The notes under the pieces were generated by a model that saw only the letters and a list, made by a program, of their open reading frames with translations, made no database searches and was not told where the DNA came from. 64,000 nt of DNA from Pseudomonas mandelii (GTDB taxonomy: Bacteria; Pseudomonadota; Gammaproteobacteria; Pseudomonadales; Pseudomonadaceae): the NCBI RefSeq assembly GCF_006438925.1, contig NZ_RCZA01000010.1:62001-126000 (forward strand), given 5' to 3'. Within the stretch, counting starts at the first letter, position 1. Each line of letters opens with the position of its first letter. Positions 54,333 through 63,698 of the stretch are shown here, piece by piece. A program made the position numbers and the translations under genes.

Positions 54333-55721
54333 ATGCATTACGTAAGCACACGCGGCGGTGACGTGCGGGCGGACTTTCGCAGTGTGGTTCTGTCGGGGCT
54401 CGCTCAAGATGGTGGTCTCTATGTCCCAGCAAGTTTGCCTGTCTTCACTGAGAAGCAGATTACCAGCTGGTCGTGGCTACCATTCGATGAGTTGGTCTGG
54501 CGAGTGGTCTCACCCTACGTTGGCTCTTCCATGGACGAAAGCACTCTGCGTGCTTTGCTGAGCGACAGCTATCGAAACTTTAACCACCGCGCTATTACGC
54601 CGCTTGAGCAGATTGGCCATAACGAGTGGATACTCCAGCTGTTTCATGGCCCGACCCATTCTTCCAAAGATTTCGCTGCGCAACTGCAATCGCGCTTGGT
54701 GGAGCATTTCTTGGGTGAGGTCGGTGGAGAGGCGCTGATCGTCGGTGCGACCAATGGCGATACTGGGCTGGCTGCGCTTGAGGCGTTTGCTAACTGCCCG
54801 GGCACTCGGATGGCGATACTGTATCCGCGCAATGGGCTACCGGCTGAGCAACTCTCTGCCCTGCAGGCGGCAGACCCAGAGCGGGTTCAGCTTTTTCCAG
54901 TAGACGGTAATTTCGACGACTGCCAGACGTTGGTCTCTCAGCTCTTCCGGGACTGGCCGTTAGATGGGGTAATACCGATCTGTTTCAACTCCACCAACTG
55001 GGTCGGCGTCCTCGCACAGATCGTTTTTTATTTCCACGCTACGTTGCAACTGGGGGGCGGGACACGTCCTGTAGGCTTCAGCGTTCCAGCAGCCAGCTCT
55101 GCTGAGATCTACGCCGGCTACATTGCTCAGAAAATGGGATTACCCATCAATCAGGTGATCATTTCTACTAACAGTAATGATGCACTTCACCAGTTCATTC
55201 ATCGCAATCGCTACTCGACCCGAGTGAGCAACCGAACGTTGTCTCCTGCGATGGATTTCTCCCTGTTCTCCAATTTGGAACGGTTCATTTGGGAACTGTA
55301 TGGGCACGATGGGAGCTCAACGAAGGCGCTAATGGAGCATTTTGAGGACTGCGGCGAGTTAAGCATCGGCAACCAGCAGTGGCTCCGGGCCCGAGTTCTG
55401 TTCGATTCCTATGCAGTAGACGAATCACAGGTTCGCGACGAAGTCGTCAAGTTGTTCCGTGAGACTGGGTCTGCAATTGATCCACATACCGCTGTAGGTG
55501 TGCTGGCTGGCCGAATTCATCGACGCAGTCTGGGGGCTCCAATGGTGACCTTTGGGCAAATTGCTCCGGCCAAGTCTGCGGCCCTATTGTCCGAGTTAGG
55601 AGTCTGGCAGCGAGAGGTGCCAACAACTCCTGACATTTTTGCTCAGCCACCGTACTTGGCTAAAGGAGATCTGGACGGTCTATGCCAGGCCCTCTTGTTG
55701 GCGCAGCAGAGGCACGTATGA
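54333..55721 (+). CDS. Threonine synthase paralogue
   Basis: The 462-residue protein follows the ThrC layout: MHYVSTRGGDVRADFRSVVLSG at the start and the PLP Lys at about residue 112 in LFHGPTHSSKDFAAQL, where typical enzymes have HGPTxAFKDFA. GATNGDTGLAALEAF and GVLAQIVFYFHA follow. The SSKDFA variation hints at a changed active site. It is coupled to an Lrp gene by an ATGA overlap. In this cluster it may eliminate a group from a homoserine derivative rather than make threonine for protein synthesis. Confidence 0.8.
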   Translation: MHYVSTRGGDVRADFRSVVLSGLAQDGGLYVPASLPVFTEKQITSWSWLPFDELVWRVVSPYVGSSMDESTLRALLSDSYRNFNHRAITPLEQIGHNEWILQLFHGPTHSSKDFAAQLQSRLVEHFLGEVGGEALIVGATNGDTGLAALEAFANCPGTRMAILYPRNGLPAEQLSALQAADPERVQLFPVDGNFDDCQTLVSQLFRDWPLDGVIPICFNSTNWVGVLAQIVFYFHATLQLGGGTRPVGFSVPAASSAEIYAGYIAQKMGLPINQVIISTNSNDALHQFIHRNRYSTRVSNRTLSPAMDFSLFSNLERFIWELYGHDGSSTKALMEHFEDCGELSIGNQQWLRARVLFDSYAVDESQVRDEVVKLFRETGSAIDPHTAVGVLAGRIHRRSLGAPMVTFGQIAPAKSAALLSELGVWQREVPTTPDIFAQPPYLAKGDLDGLCQALLLAQQRHV

Positions 55722-56155
55722 AGCGCATTCTGGATCCGCTGGATGAGCGCATACTTGCCGAACTCACAGCGAATGCTCGAATCGCCCATGTTGAGCTGGG
55801 CGCCAAGGTCAACTTGTCTCGCAATGCTGTGCGGCAGCGCATTGAGCGTCTTGAGCGAGACGGCGCCATCCAGGGTTATACGGTACGTCTCGGTGATTCC
55901 CGACGGCCTTCTTCGCTGATCAGTGCAGTGATCTTTGTCTACCGCTACGACCGCATGCGTGGAGAAGAGGTACTTGCCGCGCTGCGCTCGCTCCCCGAAG
56001 TGGTTCAGTGTGAAGTCTTGAGTGGTGAGTTTGATTTGATGCTTCGAGTTAATGCAGCCTCTCCCGAACGTGTCCACCTCGTTTGGAAGGAAATCTCTGC
56101 GATGCCTGGGGTGGAAAACACCGTCACCTCATTCGTCCTTTCTGCAGTGTTTTGA
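55718..56155 (+). CDS. Lrp/AsnC-family regulator
   Basis: The 145-residue regulator has the Lrp helix-turn-helix (LDPLDERILAELTANARIAHVELGAKVNLSRNAVRQRIERLE) and a RAM effector domain (VFVYRYDRMRGEEVLAALRSLPEVVQCEVLSGEFDLMLRV). Its ATG overlaps the threonine-synthase stop. With the LysR gene it gives this small cluster two amino-acid-responsive regulators. Confidence 0.9.
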   Translation: MKRILDPLDERILAELTANARIAHVELGAKVNLSRNAVRQRIERLERDGAIQGYTVRLGDSRRPSSLISAVIFVYRYDRMRGEEVLAALRSLPEVVQCEVLSGEFDLMLRVNAASPERVHLVWKEISAMPGVENTVTSFVLSAVF

Positions 56156-56598
56156 GCACAAAAAAACCAGGGGCGTTTCTGTCCCTGTACGCACCTCTTT
56201 AACCCGCCTTGCGCAGTCAGCTAGACGAAAAGCAACCAAGCCGTTGATGGGTTTTCCGGAGTCACCGGCTTGGAGTAGAGGCCGACGATTTGTAGCTAGG
56301 CACCTGATAGTTTCTGAAGCGGTGCCTCTGTATTCATGGAGGCCGGTTAGACCAGGGCTTACTACTCTCGGATTGCGATACTTGGTGACGCTCGGTTTTG
56401 TCTTCGCCGCGTGAATTTCTCTCATTCACCTCAATAGCTCAAAGCCACAACACAACTCTTCATTTGGGTTCTGTCCATCGAGCAGTCTTTCTGTATGGGC
56501 AAAACGGCCAACAAATACAGCACTCTGCCATATTCAACTGCCAGAGCTCGGCTCTTAGGATGTTCCTATCGAACAACACCAATAAAGGAACAGCTTTT
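56156..56598. other. Control region before the homoserine dehydrogenase gene
   Basis: About 440 bases hold no recognised gene. At 56161-56187 a weak CAGGG/CCCTG stem lies next to an A-run; it would fit a minus-strand terminator. The rest probably contains the promoter of the last two genes. Confidence 0.4.
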
Positions 56599-57639
56599 AT
56601 GACTGAGTACAAAATTGCCTTGGTAGGGTTTGGTGGCGTGAACCGTGGCTTCGCCCAATTGGTCGCCGATCGTAATGCCGAGTGGAAAGAGTCTTTGGGC
56701 TTCACTATCAAAATTGTCGGTGTCACCGATCTGTTCCTCGGCTCTATCGTTGCTAAAAACGGTCTGGATGCAAAGCAGTTGGTCGCGCTGCCCGTTGAAA
56801 AAGGTGCATTCGCTCAACTGCCTGGCGGCAATGCTGAGGCCTTCAACGAAACCGTAATCAAGCATTCTGGTGCTGACATGATTGCTGAAGCCACCTTCAC
56901 CAACCCTGTCGATGGTGAGCCCGCTACTACGTTCTGCCGCTGGGCACTGGAAAGCGGCATCCATGTTGTGACCACCAACAAGGGGCCAATTGCGTTACAC
57001 GGCGCTGAGCTTAAGGATTTGGCTCGTCGTAATGGTGCTGCCTTCGAGTACGAAGGTTCGGTTATGAGCGGTACGCCAGTGATTCGCCTGGCAAGACAGG
57101 CTATGGCTGGTGCAGAGGTTCAAGGCTTTGAAGGCATCCTGAACGGGACTTCCAATTACGTGCTGACCCGCATGAAGGACGGCCTGACTTTTAACGACGC
57201 AGTCGCTCAGGCCCAACAGCTCGGCTATGCAGAGGCCGACCCAACTGCCGATGTGGAGGGGTTTGACGTCCGTCTCAAGGTAGTGATCCTCGCCAACGAA
57301 CTGCTCAATGCTCGATTGAGCGTCAGCGATGTGGCTTGCTCAGGGATTAGCAGCATCAGTCCTGAAGACATCGCTCAGGCAAGTGCCAACGGTGCAAGTT
57401 GGAAGCTGATCGGTTCTGCAAATCGCGAAGTTGATGGCTCGGTTCGAGCGAGTGTGGAAGCTCGACTGCTGCCGAATTCGCATCCTCTTGCAGGAATTTC
57501 CGGCGCCACGAACGCGGTGTCGTTCAACACTGCGCTGCTGGGTGCCGTCACTGTATCCGGCCCTGGAGCAGGACGTATCGAGACTGCCTTTGCTTTGCTG
57601 TCAGACATCATCGCCATCCATACCACCCACGGCAAGTAA
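56599..57639 (+). CDS. Homoserine dehydrogenase without ACT domain
   Basis: The 346-residue protein starts with a Rossmann fold (YKIALVGFGGVNRGFAQLV) and has the catalytic-domain blocks EGSVMSGTPVIRLARQAM, GFEGILNGTSNYVLTRMKDG and GYAEADPTADVEGFDVRLK. It ends at the end of the catalytic domain; the C-terminal ACT domain of biosynthetic proteobacterial enzymes (about 430 residues) is absent. It should therefore escape threonine feedback, as expected for oxidation of homoserine to aspartate semialdehyde in catabolism. AAGGA precedes ATG 56599. Confidence 0.88.
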   Translation: MTEYKIALVGFGGVNRGFAQLVADRNAEWKESLGFTIKIVGVTDLFLGSIVAKNGLDAKQLVALPVEKGAFAQLPGGNAEAFNETVIKHSGADMIAEATFTNPVDGEPATTFCRWALESGIHVVTTNKGPIALHGAELKDLARRNGAAFEYEGSVMSGTPVIRLARQAMAGAEVQGFEGILNGTSNYVLTRMKDGLTFNDAVAQAQQLGYAEADPTADVEGFDVRLKVVILANELLNARLSVSDVACSGISSISPEDIAQASANGASWKLIGSANREVDGSVRASVEARLLPNSHPLAGISGATNAVSFNTALLGAVTVSGPGAGRIETAFALLSDIIAIHTTHGK

Positions 57640-57652
57640 TAGGAGAGTAGTC

Positions 57653-59071
57653 ATGAGCGTATCCAGCATGGCCAGCATCCAGCTTGTTGATGCCAAACAG
57701 ATTGATGTGTTCAGTCCATTCGATGGTCGCCTGGTGGGAAGCGTACCTTGCCTCGATGCAACCGCTGTTCCTGGCTTGCTGGAGCGTGCGCGAATTGGCG
57801 TGCGTGAGAGTGCGGCAATGCCTCGTCACCTTCGTGCACGTATCCTTGAGGAAACAGCCCGGCGTGTAGAGCTCGAGGCTGAAGCGTTTGCCAAACTCAT
57901 TGTTGCAGAGGCGGGAAAGACGCTGCGACAAGCAGAGAAGGAAGTGAAGCGTTGTGTGAACACGCTGAAGCTATCGGCGGAAGAGGCTCGTCGTAACGCC
58001 GGGGAAGTGATTCCATTCGAGGCATATGAAGGCTCCGAATCGCGCCAAGGCTGGTTCACTCGCGAACCGTTGGGGCTTATTGTCGCGATCACCCCATACA
58101 ACGATCCGCTGAACTTGGTCGCCCATAAACTGGGCCCGGCTATCGCCGGTGGCAATGCTGTGATCCTGAAACCCTCAGAGCTAGCACCGTTGTCCGCTCT
58201 CAAGCTGGTTGAGTGCCTGGTGGAAGCGGGTCTGCCTCCGTGTGTGGTAACTCCGGCCACCGGGGGCGTCGATCTGGGTAAAGCATTGGTGGAGCTGCGA
58301 GAAGTGCGGATGATTTCCTTCACGGGTGGTTTTGCCACTGGAGAGTCCATTGCTCGAAGTGCAGGCTTGAAGAAGCTGGCCATGGATCTGGGGGGGAATG
58401 CACCGGTTCTAGTGCTTGATGACTGTGATCTTGAACCGACCGTAGAGTCTTGTGTATCTGGTGCCTTCTGGGCAGCAGGACAGAACTGCATCGGCACGCA
58501 GCGCATCCTCGTACATAGTTCGATCTACGAGGATTTCCGTGAGCGTTTTGTCAGCCAAGCGCGTGCATTGGTACTTGGCGATCCTGATCAGCGAGCAACG
58601 GATGTTGGCCCGATGATTACGGAGCAGGCGGCTCGTCGTACCGAACAATTGGTGAATGAAGCGCTGGCCGAGGGGGCTCTTCTCCTGTGCGGACACCATC
58701 GCCAAGTGGGAAGCTATTCGCCGACCGTGCTGGAGCGTGTAAGCCATAACAGTCGGATATGGCAGCAGGAAGTCTTCGCGCCGGTGGTCATCCTGGAGCC
58801 TTTTGACCACCTGGATGATGCTGTTGCTCTGGCCAACGCCCCAGAGTACAGCTTGCATGCGGGACTGTTCACACGTGATCTTTCCAAGGCCTTGAAATTG
58901 GCGCGGCAAATTGAAGCCGGTGGGGTGATGATCAATGACTCTTCCGATTATCGTTTTGATGCCATGCCTTTCGGTGGCTTCAAGTACGGAAGTCTGGGAC
59001 GAGAAGGTGTTCGGTTTGCTTATGAGGACATGACGCAACCCAAAGTGGTCTGCATCAACGAAATGGGTTGA
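57653..59071 (+). CDS. Aldehyde dehydrogenase (candidate aspartate-semialdehyde oxidising)
   Basis: The 472-residue NAD(P)-dependent aldehyde dehydrogenase has VAITPYNDPLNLVAHKLGPA, the FTGGFATGESIAR nucleotide region, MDLGGNAPVLVLDD and the catalytic Cys in FWAAGQNCIGTQRILV. At the position of the usual ELGG Glu it has Asp. An AGGAG site lies 8 bases upstream of ATG 57653, and only 13 bases separate it from the homoserine dehydrogenase. In context it would turn aspartate semialdehyde into aspartate. Succinate-semialdehyde or lactaldehyde substrates are alternatives. Confidence 0.85.
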   Translation: MSVSSMASIQLVDAKQIDVFSPFDGRLVGSVPCLDATAVPGLLERARIGVRESAAMPRHLRARILEETARRVELEAEAFAKLIVAEAGKTLRQAEKEVKRCVNTLKLSAEEARRNAGEVIPFEAYEGSESRQGWFTREPLGLIVAITPYNDPLNLVAHKLGPAIAGGNAVILKPSELAPLSALKLVECLVEAGLPPCVVTPATGGVDLGKALVELREVRMISFTGGFATGESIARSAGLKKLAMDLGGNAPVLVLDDCDLEPTVESCVSGAFWAAGQNCIGTQRILVHSSIYEDFRERFVSQARALVLGDPDQRATDVGPMITEQAARRTEQLVNEALAEGALLLCGHHRQVGSYSPTVLERVSHNSRIWQQEVFAPVVILEPFDHLDDAVALANAPEYSLHAGLFTRDLSKALKLARQIEAGGVMINDSSDYRFDAMPFGGFKYGSLGREGVRFAYEDMTQPKVVCINEMG

Positions 59072-59877
59072 GCCTTCATAACTAATTACCGTCAACCTTT
59101 ACATCGGGTGAAGTCGATCGTCTCGTGATACCCGATGCTTTTTTTCTCGACACTGACTGACCTGCTCGCTGTACCTGGTGAGCGTGGGCTGGTACGGAGT
59201 TCGACGAGGACGATCTTGCCTAGCTCACATGCCTGGCATGAGTCGATGATGGGGGCTCTTGCGTAGCCGGCCTGCATTCCTCGCAATACTCACAGTATTC
59301 CAAGGTGTCGCAGTCGTTGAAAAACGTGAGATGCCAGCCATCAATCTCGACAGGCATGAGGCCGTGATAGTTCTCATTCCATGACTGGATGCTGGCTCTG
59401 TTCATAGAGCGTGTGCCAGCGCGACGTCCTTCAGTAGATGGTAGACCTCGCGGGCAGAGTGAAGGGAGATTGTGTTCAGAATATTCCTTCCTAATGAGGC
59501 CCCAGCGCTTCAACAGTTGATCGCCTTAAGTGCTCATGTCTATCAATTCAACGATTCACTTCCGTCGCTATACGTGCGCGCCAGTTCCCCATTGGCAGAC
59601 TGCGTAGAATTGGGCTTGTGCAATGGGAGTAGAATTCACCCTACTGAGTAATGGCGGATTGCCCTAGAATCAACTTGTTCTGTTGTCGCAAGCGAAGCCC
59701 GCAACGTTGAAAGCGTTATCACTCGAAAGGCTGAGATTTTAGACCGAGCGCAATAAATGGTTAGATCAGGCACGCAAGCCGCATGAAAGTACGACAAGGA
59801 CGAGACGCGATGGGGAGTAAGGATTCGAGAGGGGCTGTCCAAGACACCGTGCACGCTCTACGTGTTGGTCAACCAGG
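59072..59877. other. Intergenic region with a gene remnant
   Basis: About 800 bases between the aldehyde dehydrogenase and the diguanylate cyclase gene. It contains the DUF7693-like remnant described separately; the right half (59470-59877) shows no supported gene. Confidence 0.5.
59250..59466 (-). pseudogene. Frameshifted DUF7693-like remnant
   Basis: On the minus strand one frame reads SAREVYHLLKDVALAHAL and stops at 59402-59404. The adjacent frame continues with SWNENYHGLMPVEIDGWHLTFFNDCDTLEYCEYC, which matches my memory of a small Pseudomonas family (DUF7693, with the VDGW and NDCDxLDYC blocks). The two halves are joined by one frameshift, and the usual SPDGR tail is missing. Confidence 0.6.
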
Positions 59878-61440
59878 ATGATATTCACTAAAAGACGCAG
59901 TTCTTTAGTGGGGTTCATTATTCTGGCTGTCGCCCTGGTTGGTTTTTCGGCCATGTTGCTGTTGAAGTCTGAGACCCAACGGCGAGAAACGCGTTTCTCT
60001 GAATACGTGCAGAATATTTCCGGCATCGTGCGCAATCAGCTTGATACCAATGAAGCTGTGTTGTCGGGTTTCTCAGCATTTCTCCAGGCCGTCGATCAGA
60101 GCGATACGGAAGCTGCGGCCCGTTATGCGGCAGCCGTTTTATCCGCGTACCCTCATATTTACATGCTCGAGGCGGCGAGGGCAGTGCCCATCGCTGAGCA
60201 GGCTGCCTTTGAAGATCTGTTGCGCCGCACTTGGCGGCCAGACTTTGAACTCAAGGATTTCCCGAGCCTCACTCAGCAACCAGCCCAACATCAGGTCTAT
60301 CTCAGCGAGACTTGGCCTGTGTTGTTCATGTACCCGTTACTCCCGGAATCCAGTGCGATCTATGGCGTCAGGCTAGAAACCGTCGCCTATCTCTCTTATG
60401 CATTGGCTCGTACCCACAATAATCAGAAGCCCGTTGTATCACCTGTTTTCTCAATGTATGAGGGCGGCAATGCTTACATTCTGATGCAGTCAGTCAGTAG
60501 GCCTGAACAGCTGCGAGAGAACACCCGCCCCAATTTTTTTGGTAGCACTATGGTGTCTTTGCTATTGATCAAAACGGGATCGTTACTGGACGCTGTAAAT
60601 TATGCGAACGTAGATCATCTGGTTCATATCAGTGCTGTCCTGAAAACGGTAGCAGGGTCTGAAAGCAACGTATTTTCTACAGAGATCGAGCAAGCCGGTT
60701 TCCTGGATCGCCTTTTCCTGCCGCTTCTGGCTGATCGGGTCGAGATCAGGAGTGTTTCACAACCGATGACCTTGTTGTTTGAGCGTCAGTTGCGTTTAGG
60801 GGATGTTTTGACTGCGGAAACATTGATAATCCTTGCGGTTCTGGCAGGGGTACTTGTGCTGATGTCAGTGGTATTGATTCGGCATTTCAAGGCGATTGAA
60901 AGAGCAGAGGTCGAACACGAACGCTCGGCCTATCTCGCAACTCATGACGTGCTCACTCAACTGCCTAATCGCTACCTTTTCGCAGATCGTTTTGATCAGG
61001 CCTTCGACGATTGGAAAGTAAAAGGAGTGAAGTTTGCCGTGATGCTGATCGACTTGGATCACTTCAAGGAAATTAACGATAAGTACGGCCATGAGATCGG
61101 CGACGAAGTCCTGCGAACGGTCGCAAATCGCATGCTTCAGTCCACTCGCTTATGTGACACCGTTGCACGGTATGGCGGAGATGAATTCGTGATTCTAATT
61201 ACCGATCTTGCTAACCCAGATAGCGCTGAACTGAAGGCGGCGAGGGTGCTCGAAACCATCGCGCAGACAGTCGTGACCAGCGCAGGAGAGCTTTCAATAT
61301 CGTGCAGTATTGGAGTCTCGCTGTGTCCTATCCATGGCCAGAGTCTCGATACATTGCTTAAGGCGGCGGATCAGGCCATGTATGGCGTCAAGCAACTGGG
61401 GCGAAAGGGCGTCGCTTTGACTGAAATTCGTGCGGTCTGA
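59878..61440 (+). CDS. Diguanylate cyclase with CHASE-like periplasmic sensor
   Basis: The 520-residue protein has an N-terminal membrane helix (residues 8-30), a periplasmic region of about 270 residues that looks like a CHASE sensor (HIYMLEAARAVP…), a second helix (LTAETLIILAVLAGVLVLMSVVLI) and a GGDEF domain with the intact RYGGDEFVIL active site. An RLCD inhibitory site lies 5 residues before it. It should make c-di-GMP, which promotes exopolysaccharide and biofilm formation. It is transcribed alone after a long gap. Confidence 0.9.
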   Translation: MIFTKRRSSLVGFIILAVALVGFSAMLLLKSETQRRETRFSEYVQNISGIVRNQLDTNEAVLSGFSAFLQAVDQSDTEAAARYAAAVLSAYPHIYMLEAARAVPIAEQAAFEDLLRRTWRPDFELKDFPSLTQQPAQHQVYLSETWPVLFMYPLLPESSAIYGVRLETVAYLSYALARTHNNQKPVVSPVFSMYEGGNAYILMQSVSRPEQLRENTRPNFFGSTMVSLLLIKTGSLLDAVNYANVDHLVHISAVLKTVAGSESNVFSTEIEQAGFLDRLFLPLLADRVEIRSVSQPMTLLFERQLRLGDVLTAETLIILAVLAGVLVLMSVVLIRHFKAIERAEVEHERSAYLATHDVLTQLPNRYLFADRFDQAFDDWKVKGVKFAVMLIDLDHFKEINDKYGHEIGDEVLRTVANRMLQSTRLCDTVARYGGDEFVILITDLANPDSAELKAARVLETIAQTVVTSAGELSISCSIGVSLCPIHGQSLDTLLKAADQAMYGVKQLGRKGVALTEIRAV

Positions 61441-61780
61441 GTTCTCTGGTTTCCTTGACACTTCCACGCAGCCGTCAGTGAACCGTTCACGTTCAGATAA
61501 GGTAGATTTCCTCGCTCCAATCTCAAGTCCACGCGTGCAAGTGCTCGTACCTCCAGCTGATTCCTCCGTGGAAGAGGTTAGCGTAGCAGCAGTAAAATTT
61601 TCAGGAATAGATGCTTTTCAAGCAAGTAGATGTGCCGGGGTAAGGCAGATCCCGAAACTTTTTACGATGCTTCCAATCGACTCATGTCGCTCGTGCTTTT
61701 CATCGGAAACTGACTGCGGTCGCTTGCGATGATGGCTCATAGCCGCTAATCGTGAGGAGGTGCTTGGAGAGGTCGTGAAG
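61441..61780. other. Gap without a recognised gene
   Basis: About 340 bases after the diguanylate cyclase gene with no supported coding or RNA feature. Short open frames lack ribosome sites or family signals. Confidence 0.45.
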
Positions 61781-62020
61781 ATGATGTCGAGATTTGTTGT
61801 TGTCCCTGCAATCCCAACGGAAACGGGATCAATGCGTAACGGATCGCGCTTCTACTGTCAGACTGCACCTATAGGCTTCAACCTCTATGACAATGAGGAG
61901 AAGCTGCGGCTGAAGACTACCTATCAGACCCGAGAAGAAGCCGAGGGAGAGTGTCAGCGGCTTAACCTTGAGCGGCTTCAAAGCGTCCTTTCGGAACGGG
62001 AATCCGTGACTGCGCTATAG
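61781..62020 (+). CDS. Small hypothetical protein
   Basis: The protein of about 79 residues (MMSRFVVVPAIPTETGSMRNG… TYQTREEAEGECQRLNLERL) has a GAGAGG ribosome site before ATG 61781. Charged C-terminal helix; no signal peptide. I recognise no family. Confidence 0.55.
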   Translation: MMSRFVVVPAIPTETGSMRNGSRFYCQTAPIGFNLYDNEEKLRLKTTYQTREEAEGECQRLNLERLQSVLSERESVTAL

Positions 62021-62424
62021 GCATTCACTCCTGCATAGTCATCAGGCGCCCGGTTTTCGAAACGAGTGGACCAAGAGCTCGCGGAAGCACGACCTACACC
62101 ACACTGACGTGGATGCTCGGCATTCAGGAGCGAGACAATTTATGACAGCGCATCGTGCCTCTCTTTTCCCCGACCGCTGACGGCTAGCTGCAATGAGGCG
62201 TTTTGCTAAATGGTCATCAACCCCGTCTCAGAGTCGTTTGTAAATCCTCATTCTGGTTGCGCCGATTCCATTGCTATGACGTTGTATCGCCAGGCCATCC
62301 CTCTAGCCCAGCCCTTCCGTCAATCGCCGTCGTAAAACTGAAACATTACGGTCATAGAATTGACACGACTTCTTACACCTTTTTTCAATCGGCCTTTGGC
62401 CTTTTTCATGGATGAGCAAGCCCC
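62021..62424. other. Upstream region of the ParA gene
   Basis: About 400 bases without a recognised gene. Just before the ParA start, CGGCCTTTGGCCTTTTT forms a short GGCC stem followed by T-run, which may terminate upstream transcription. Confidence 0.4.
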
Positions 62425-63198
62425 ATGCGTCGTGTTGTATTCAATCAGAAAGGGGGCGTTGGAAAATCCAGCATTGCCTGCAATCTTGCCGCAGCGAGTG
62501 CTGCCGAAGGCTACCGAACGCTGCTGGTTGATCTCGATCCTCAGGCAAATTCGACACACTATCTCACGGGCCTGATCAACGAGAGCATCCCTTCGGGCAT
62601 CGCCGATTTTTTCAAACAAACACTATCCGGCAGCTTCGAAGGTAGAAGGAATCGCGTGGTCATAACTGAGACCTCTTACGACAACCTTCACTTGGTGACT
62701 GCCAGCCCTGACCTGTCAGACCTCCAGTCAAAACTCGAGTCCAAATACAAGATCAATAAGCTGCGCAAGCTACTGGTTGAACTGTCCGAGGATTATGAGC
62801 GCATCTATATCGATACACCTCCGTCACTCAACTTCTACACATTCAGTGCCCTGGTGGCTGCGGACAGTTTGCTGATCCCATTCGATTGCGACAGCTTTTC
62901 TCGCCAGGCGCTGTATCGCGTGATCGCGCAGGTAGAGGAGCTACGTCTTGATCACAATGAATTACTGAGAGTGGAAGGGGTGGTGGTCAATCAGTTCACC
63001 GGGCGTACCGGCTTGCACCAAAATCTCGTTGATGAGCTGTTGGCAGAAGGTTTGCCTGTGCTACCGGTATACCTGAGCAGCTCCGTCAAGATGCGCGAAT
63101 CTCACGAAGTTTCAGTACCCATCATCCATTTGGCCCCTCGGCATAAGCTTTCTCGGGAGTTTTTTGGTTTGCTGGATGCTCTGGAGCGAGCCGCTTAG
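62425..63198 (+). CDS. Orphan ParA/MinD-family ATPase
   Basis: The 257-residue protein starts with the deviant Walker A loop MRRVVFNQKGGVGKSSIACNLA and has LLVDLDPQANSTHYL and IYIDTPPSLNFYTFSA (Walker B). These are ParA partition ATPases or chromosomal relatives that position cell components. No ParB gene and no obvious centromere-like repeats are next to it, so the cargo is unknown. A 71-codon gene follows on the same strand. Confidence 0.85.
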   Translation: MRRVVFNQKGGVGKSSIACNLAAASAAEGYRTLLVDLDPQANSTHYLTGLINESIPSGIADFFKQTLSGSFEGRRNRVVITETSYDNLHLVTASPDLSDLQSKLESKYKINKLRKLLVELSEDYERIYIDTPPSLNFYTFSALVAADSLLIPFDCDSFSRQALYRVIAQVEELRLDHNELLRVEGVVVNQFTGRTGLHQNLVDELLAEGLPVLPVYLSSSVKMRESHEVSVPIIHLAPRHKLSREFFGLLDALERAA

Positions 63199-63364
63199 CT
63201 TTATCAATGACGGGTTGCTACGAGCGTAATCGACCCCTCAGGTTGTCCCTCCAGCTAGCGTCAAATGAGCCGGAGCCGGTGATTCAAGCCAGTTCGTGCA
63301 GCTGAAATACTGATGAAACATTCTGGCCATATGATTCGCGTCACTGAAATCCAGGGAGTTGGAG

Positions 63365-63580
63365 ATGAATCGACCATCAAGAAGCATGCGCAAACTGCTC
63401 GACTCCGTCGCCACTAACAATGAGGTAGCGGCGCTCGATATGATGCGCGCAGCAGAGCAACTCCAAGACGAAGTGCTACGCCAGCGGTTGCTCAATATGA
63501 TTCACCGGCTCAATCAGGACGCTAATGACTTACGAGCGGCGCGTGACGATATCCAGGGCGGAGCCATAAAGCTCGCGTGA
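63365..63580 (+). CDS. Small helical hypothetical protein downstream of ParA
   Basis: The 71-residue protein (MNRPSRSMRKLLDSVATNNEVAALDMMRAAEQLQDEVLRQRL…) is predicted to be mostly helical, and AGGGAG lies upstream of ATG 63365. It might act with the ParA ATPase, which often has a small helical partner, but this is inferred from position only. Confidence 0.55.
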   Translation: MNRPSRSMRKLLDSVATNNEVAALDMMRAAEQLQDEVLRQRLLNMIHRLNQDANDLRAARDDIQGGAIKLA

Positions 63581-63698
63581 TCGGTCTCGGTGACGTCTCT
63601 TAGTCTGTATGCCGCACTGGTCTCTTGGGTCAAGGGCGTGTTGACCCATCCCGAGCTATCCCGGTGGGTCAGCCGGGTATTTTCCATCCCAGTTGCAC

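Noticed and set aside
63627..63647. GGGTCAA/TTGACCC hairpin between the small gene and the SufR-like gene
   Set aside because: Stem is present but without a T-run on either side; too weak to call a terminator.
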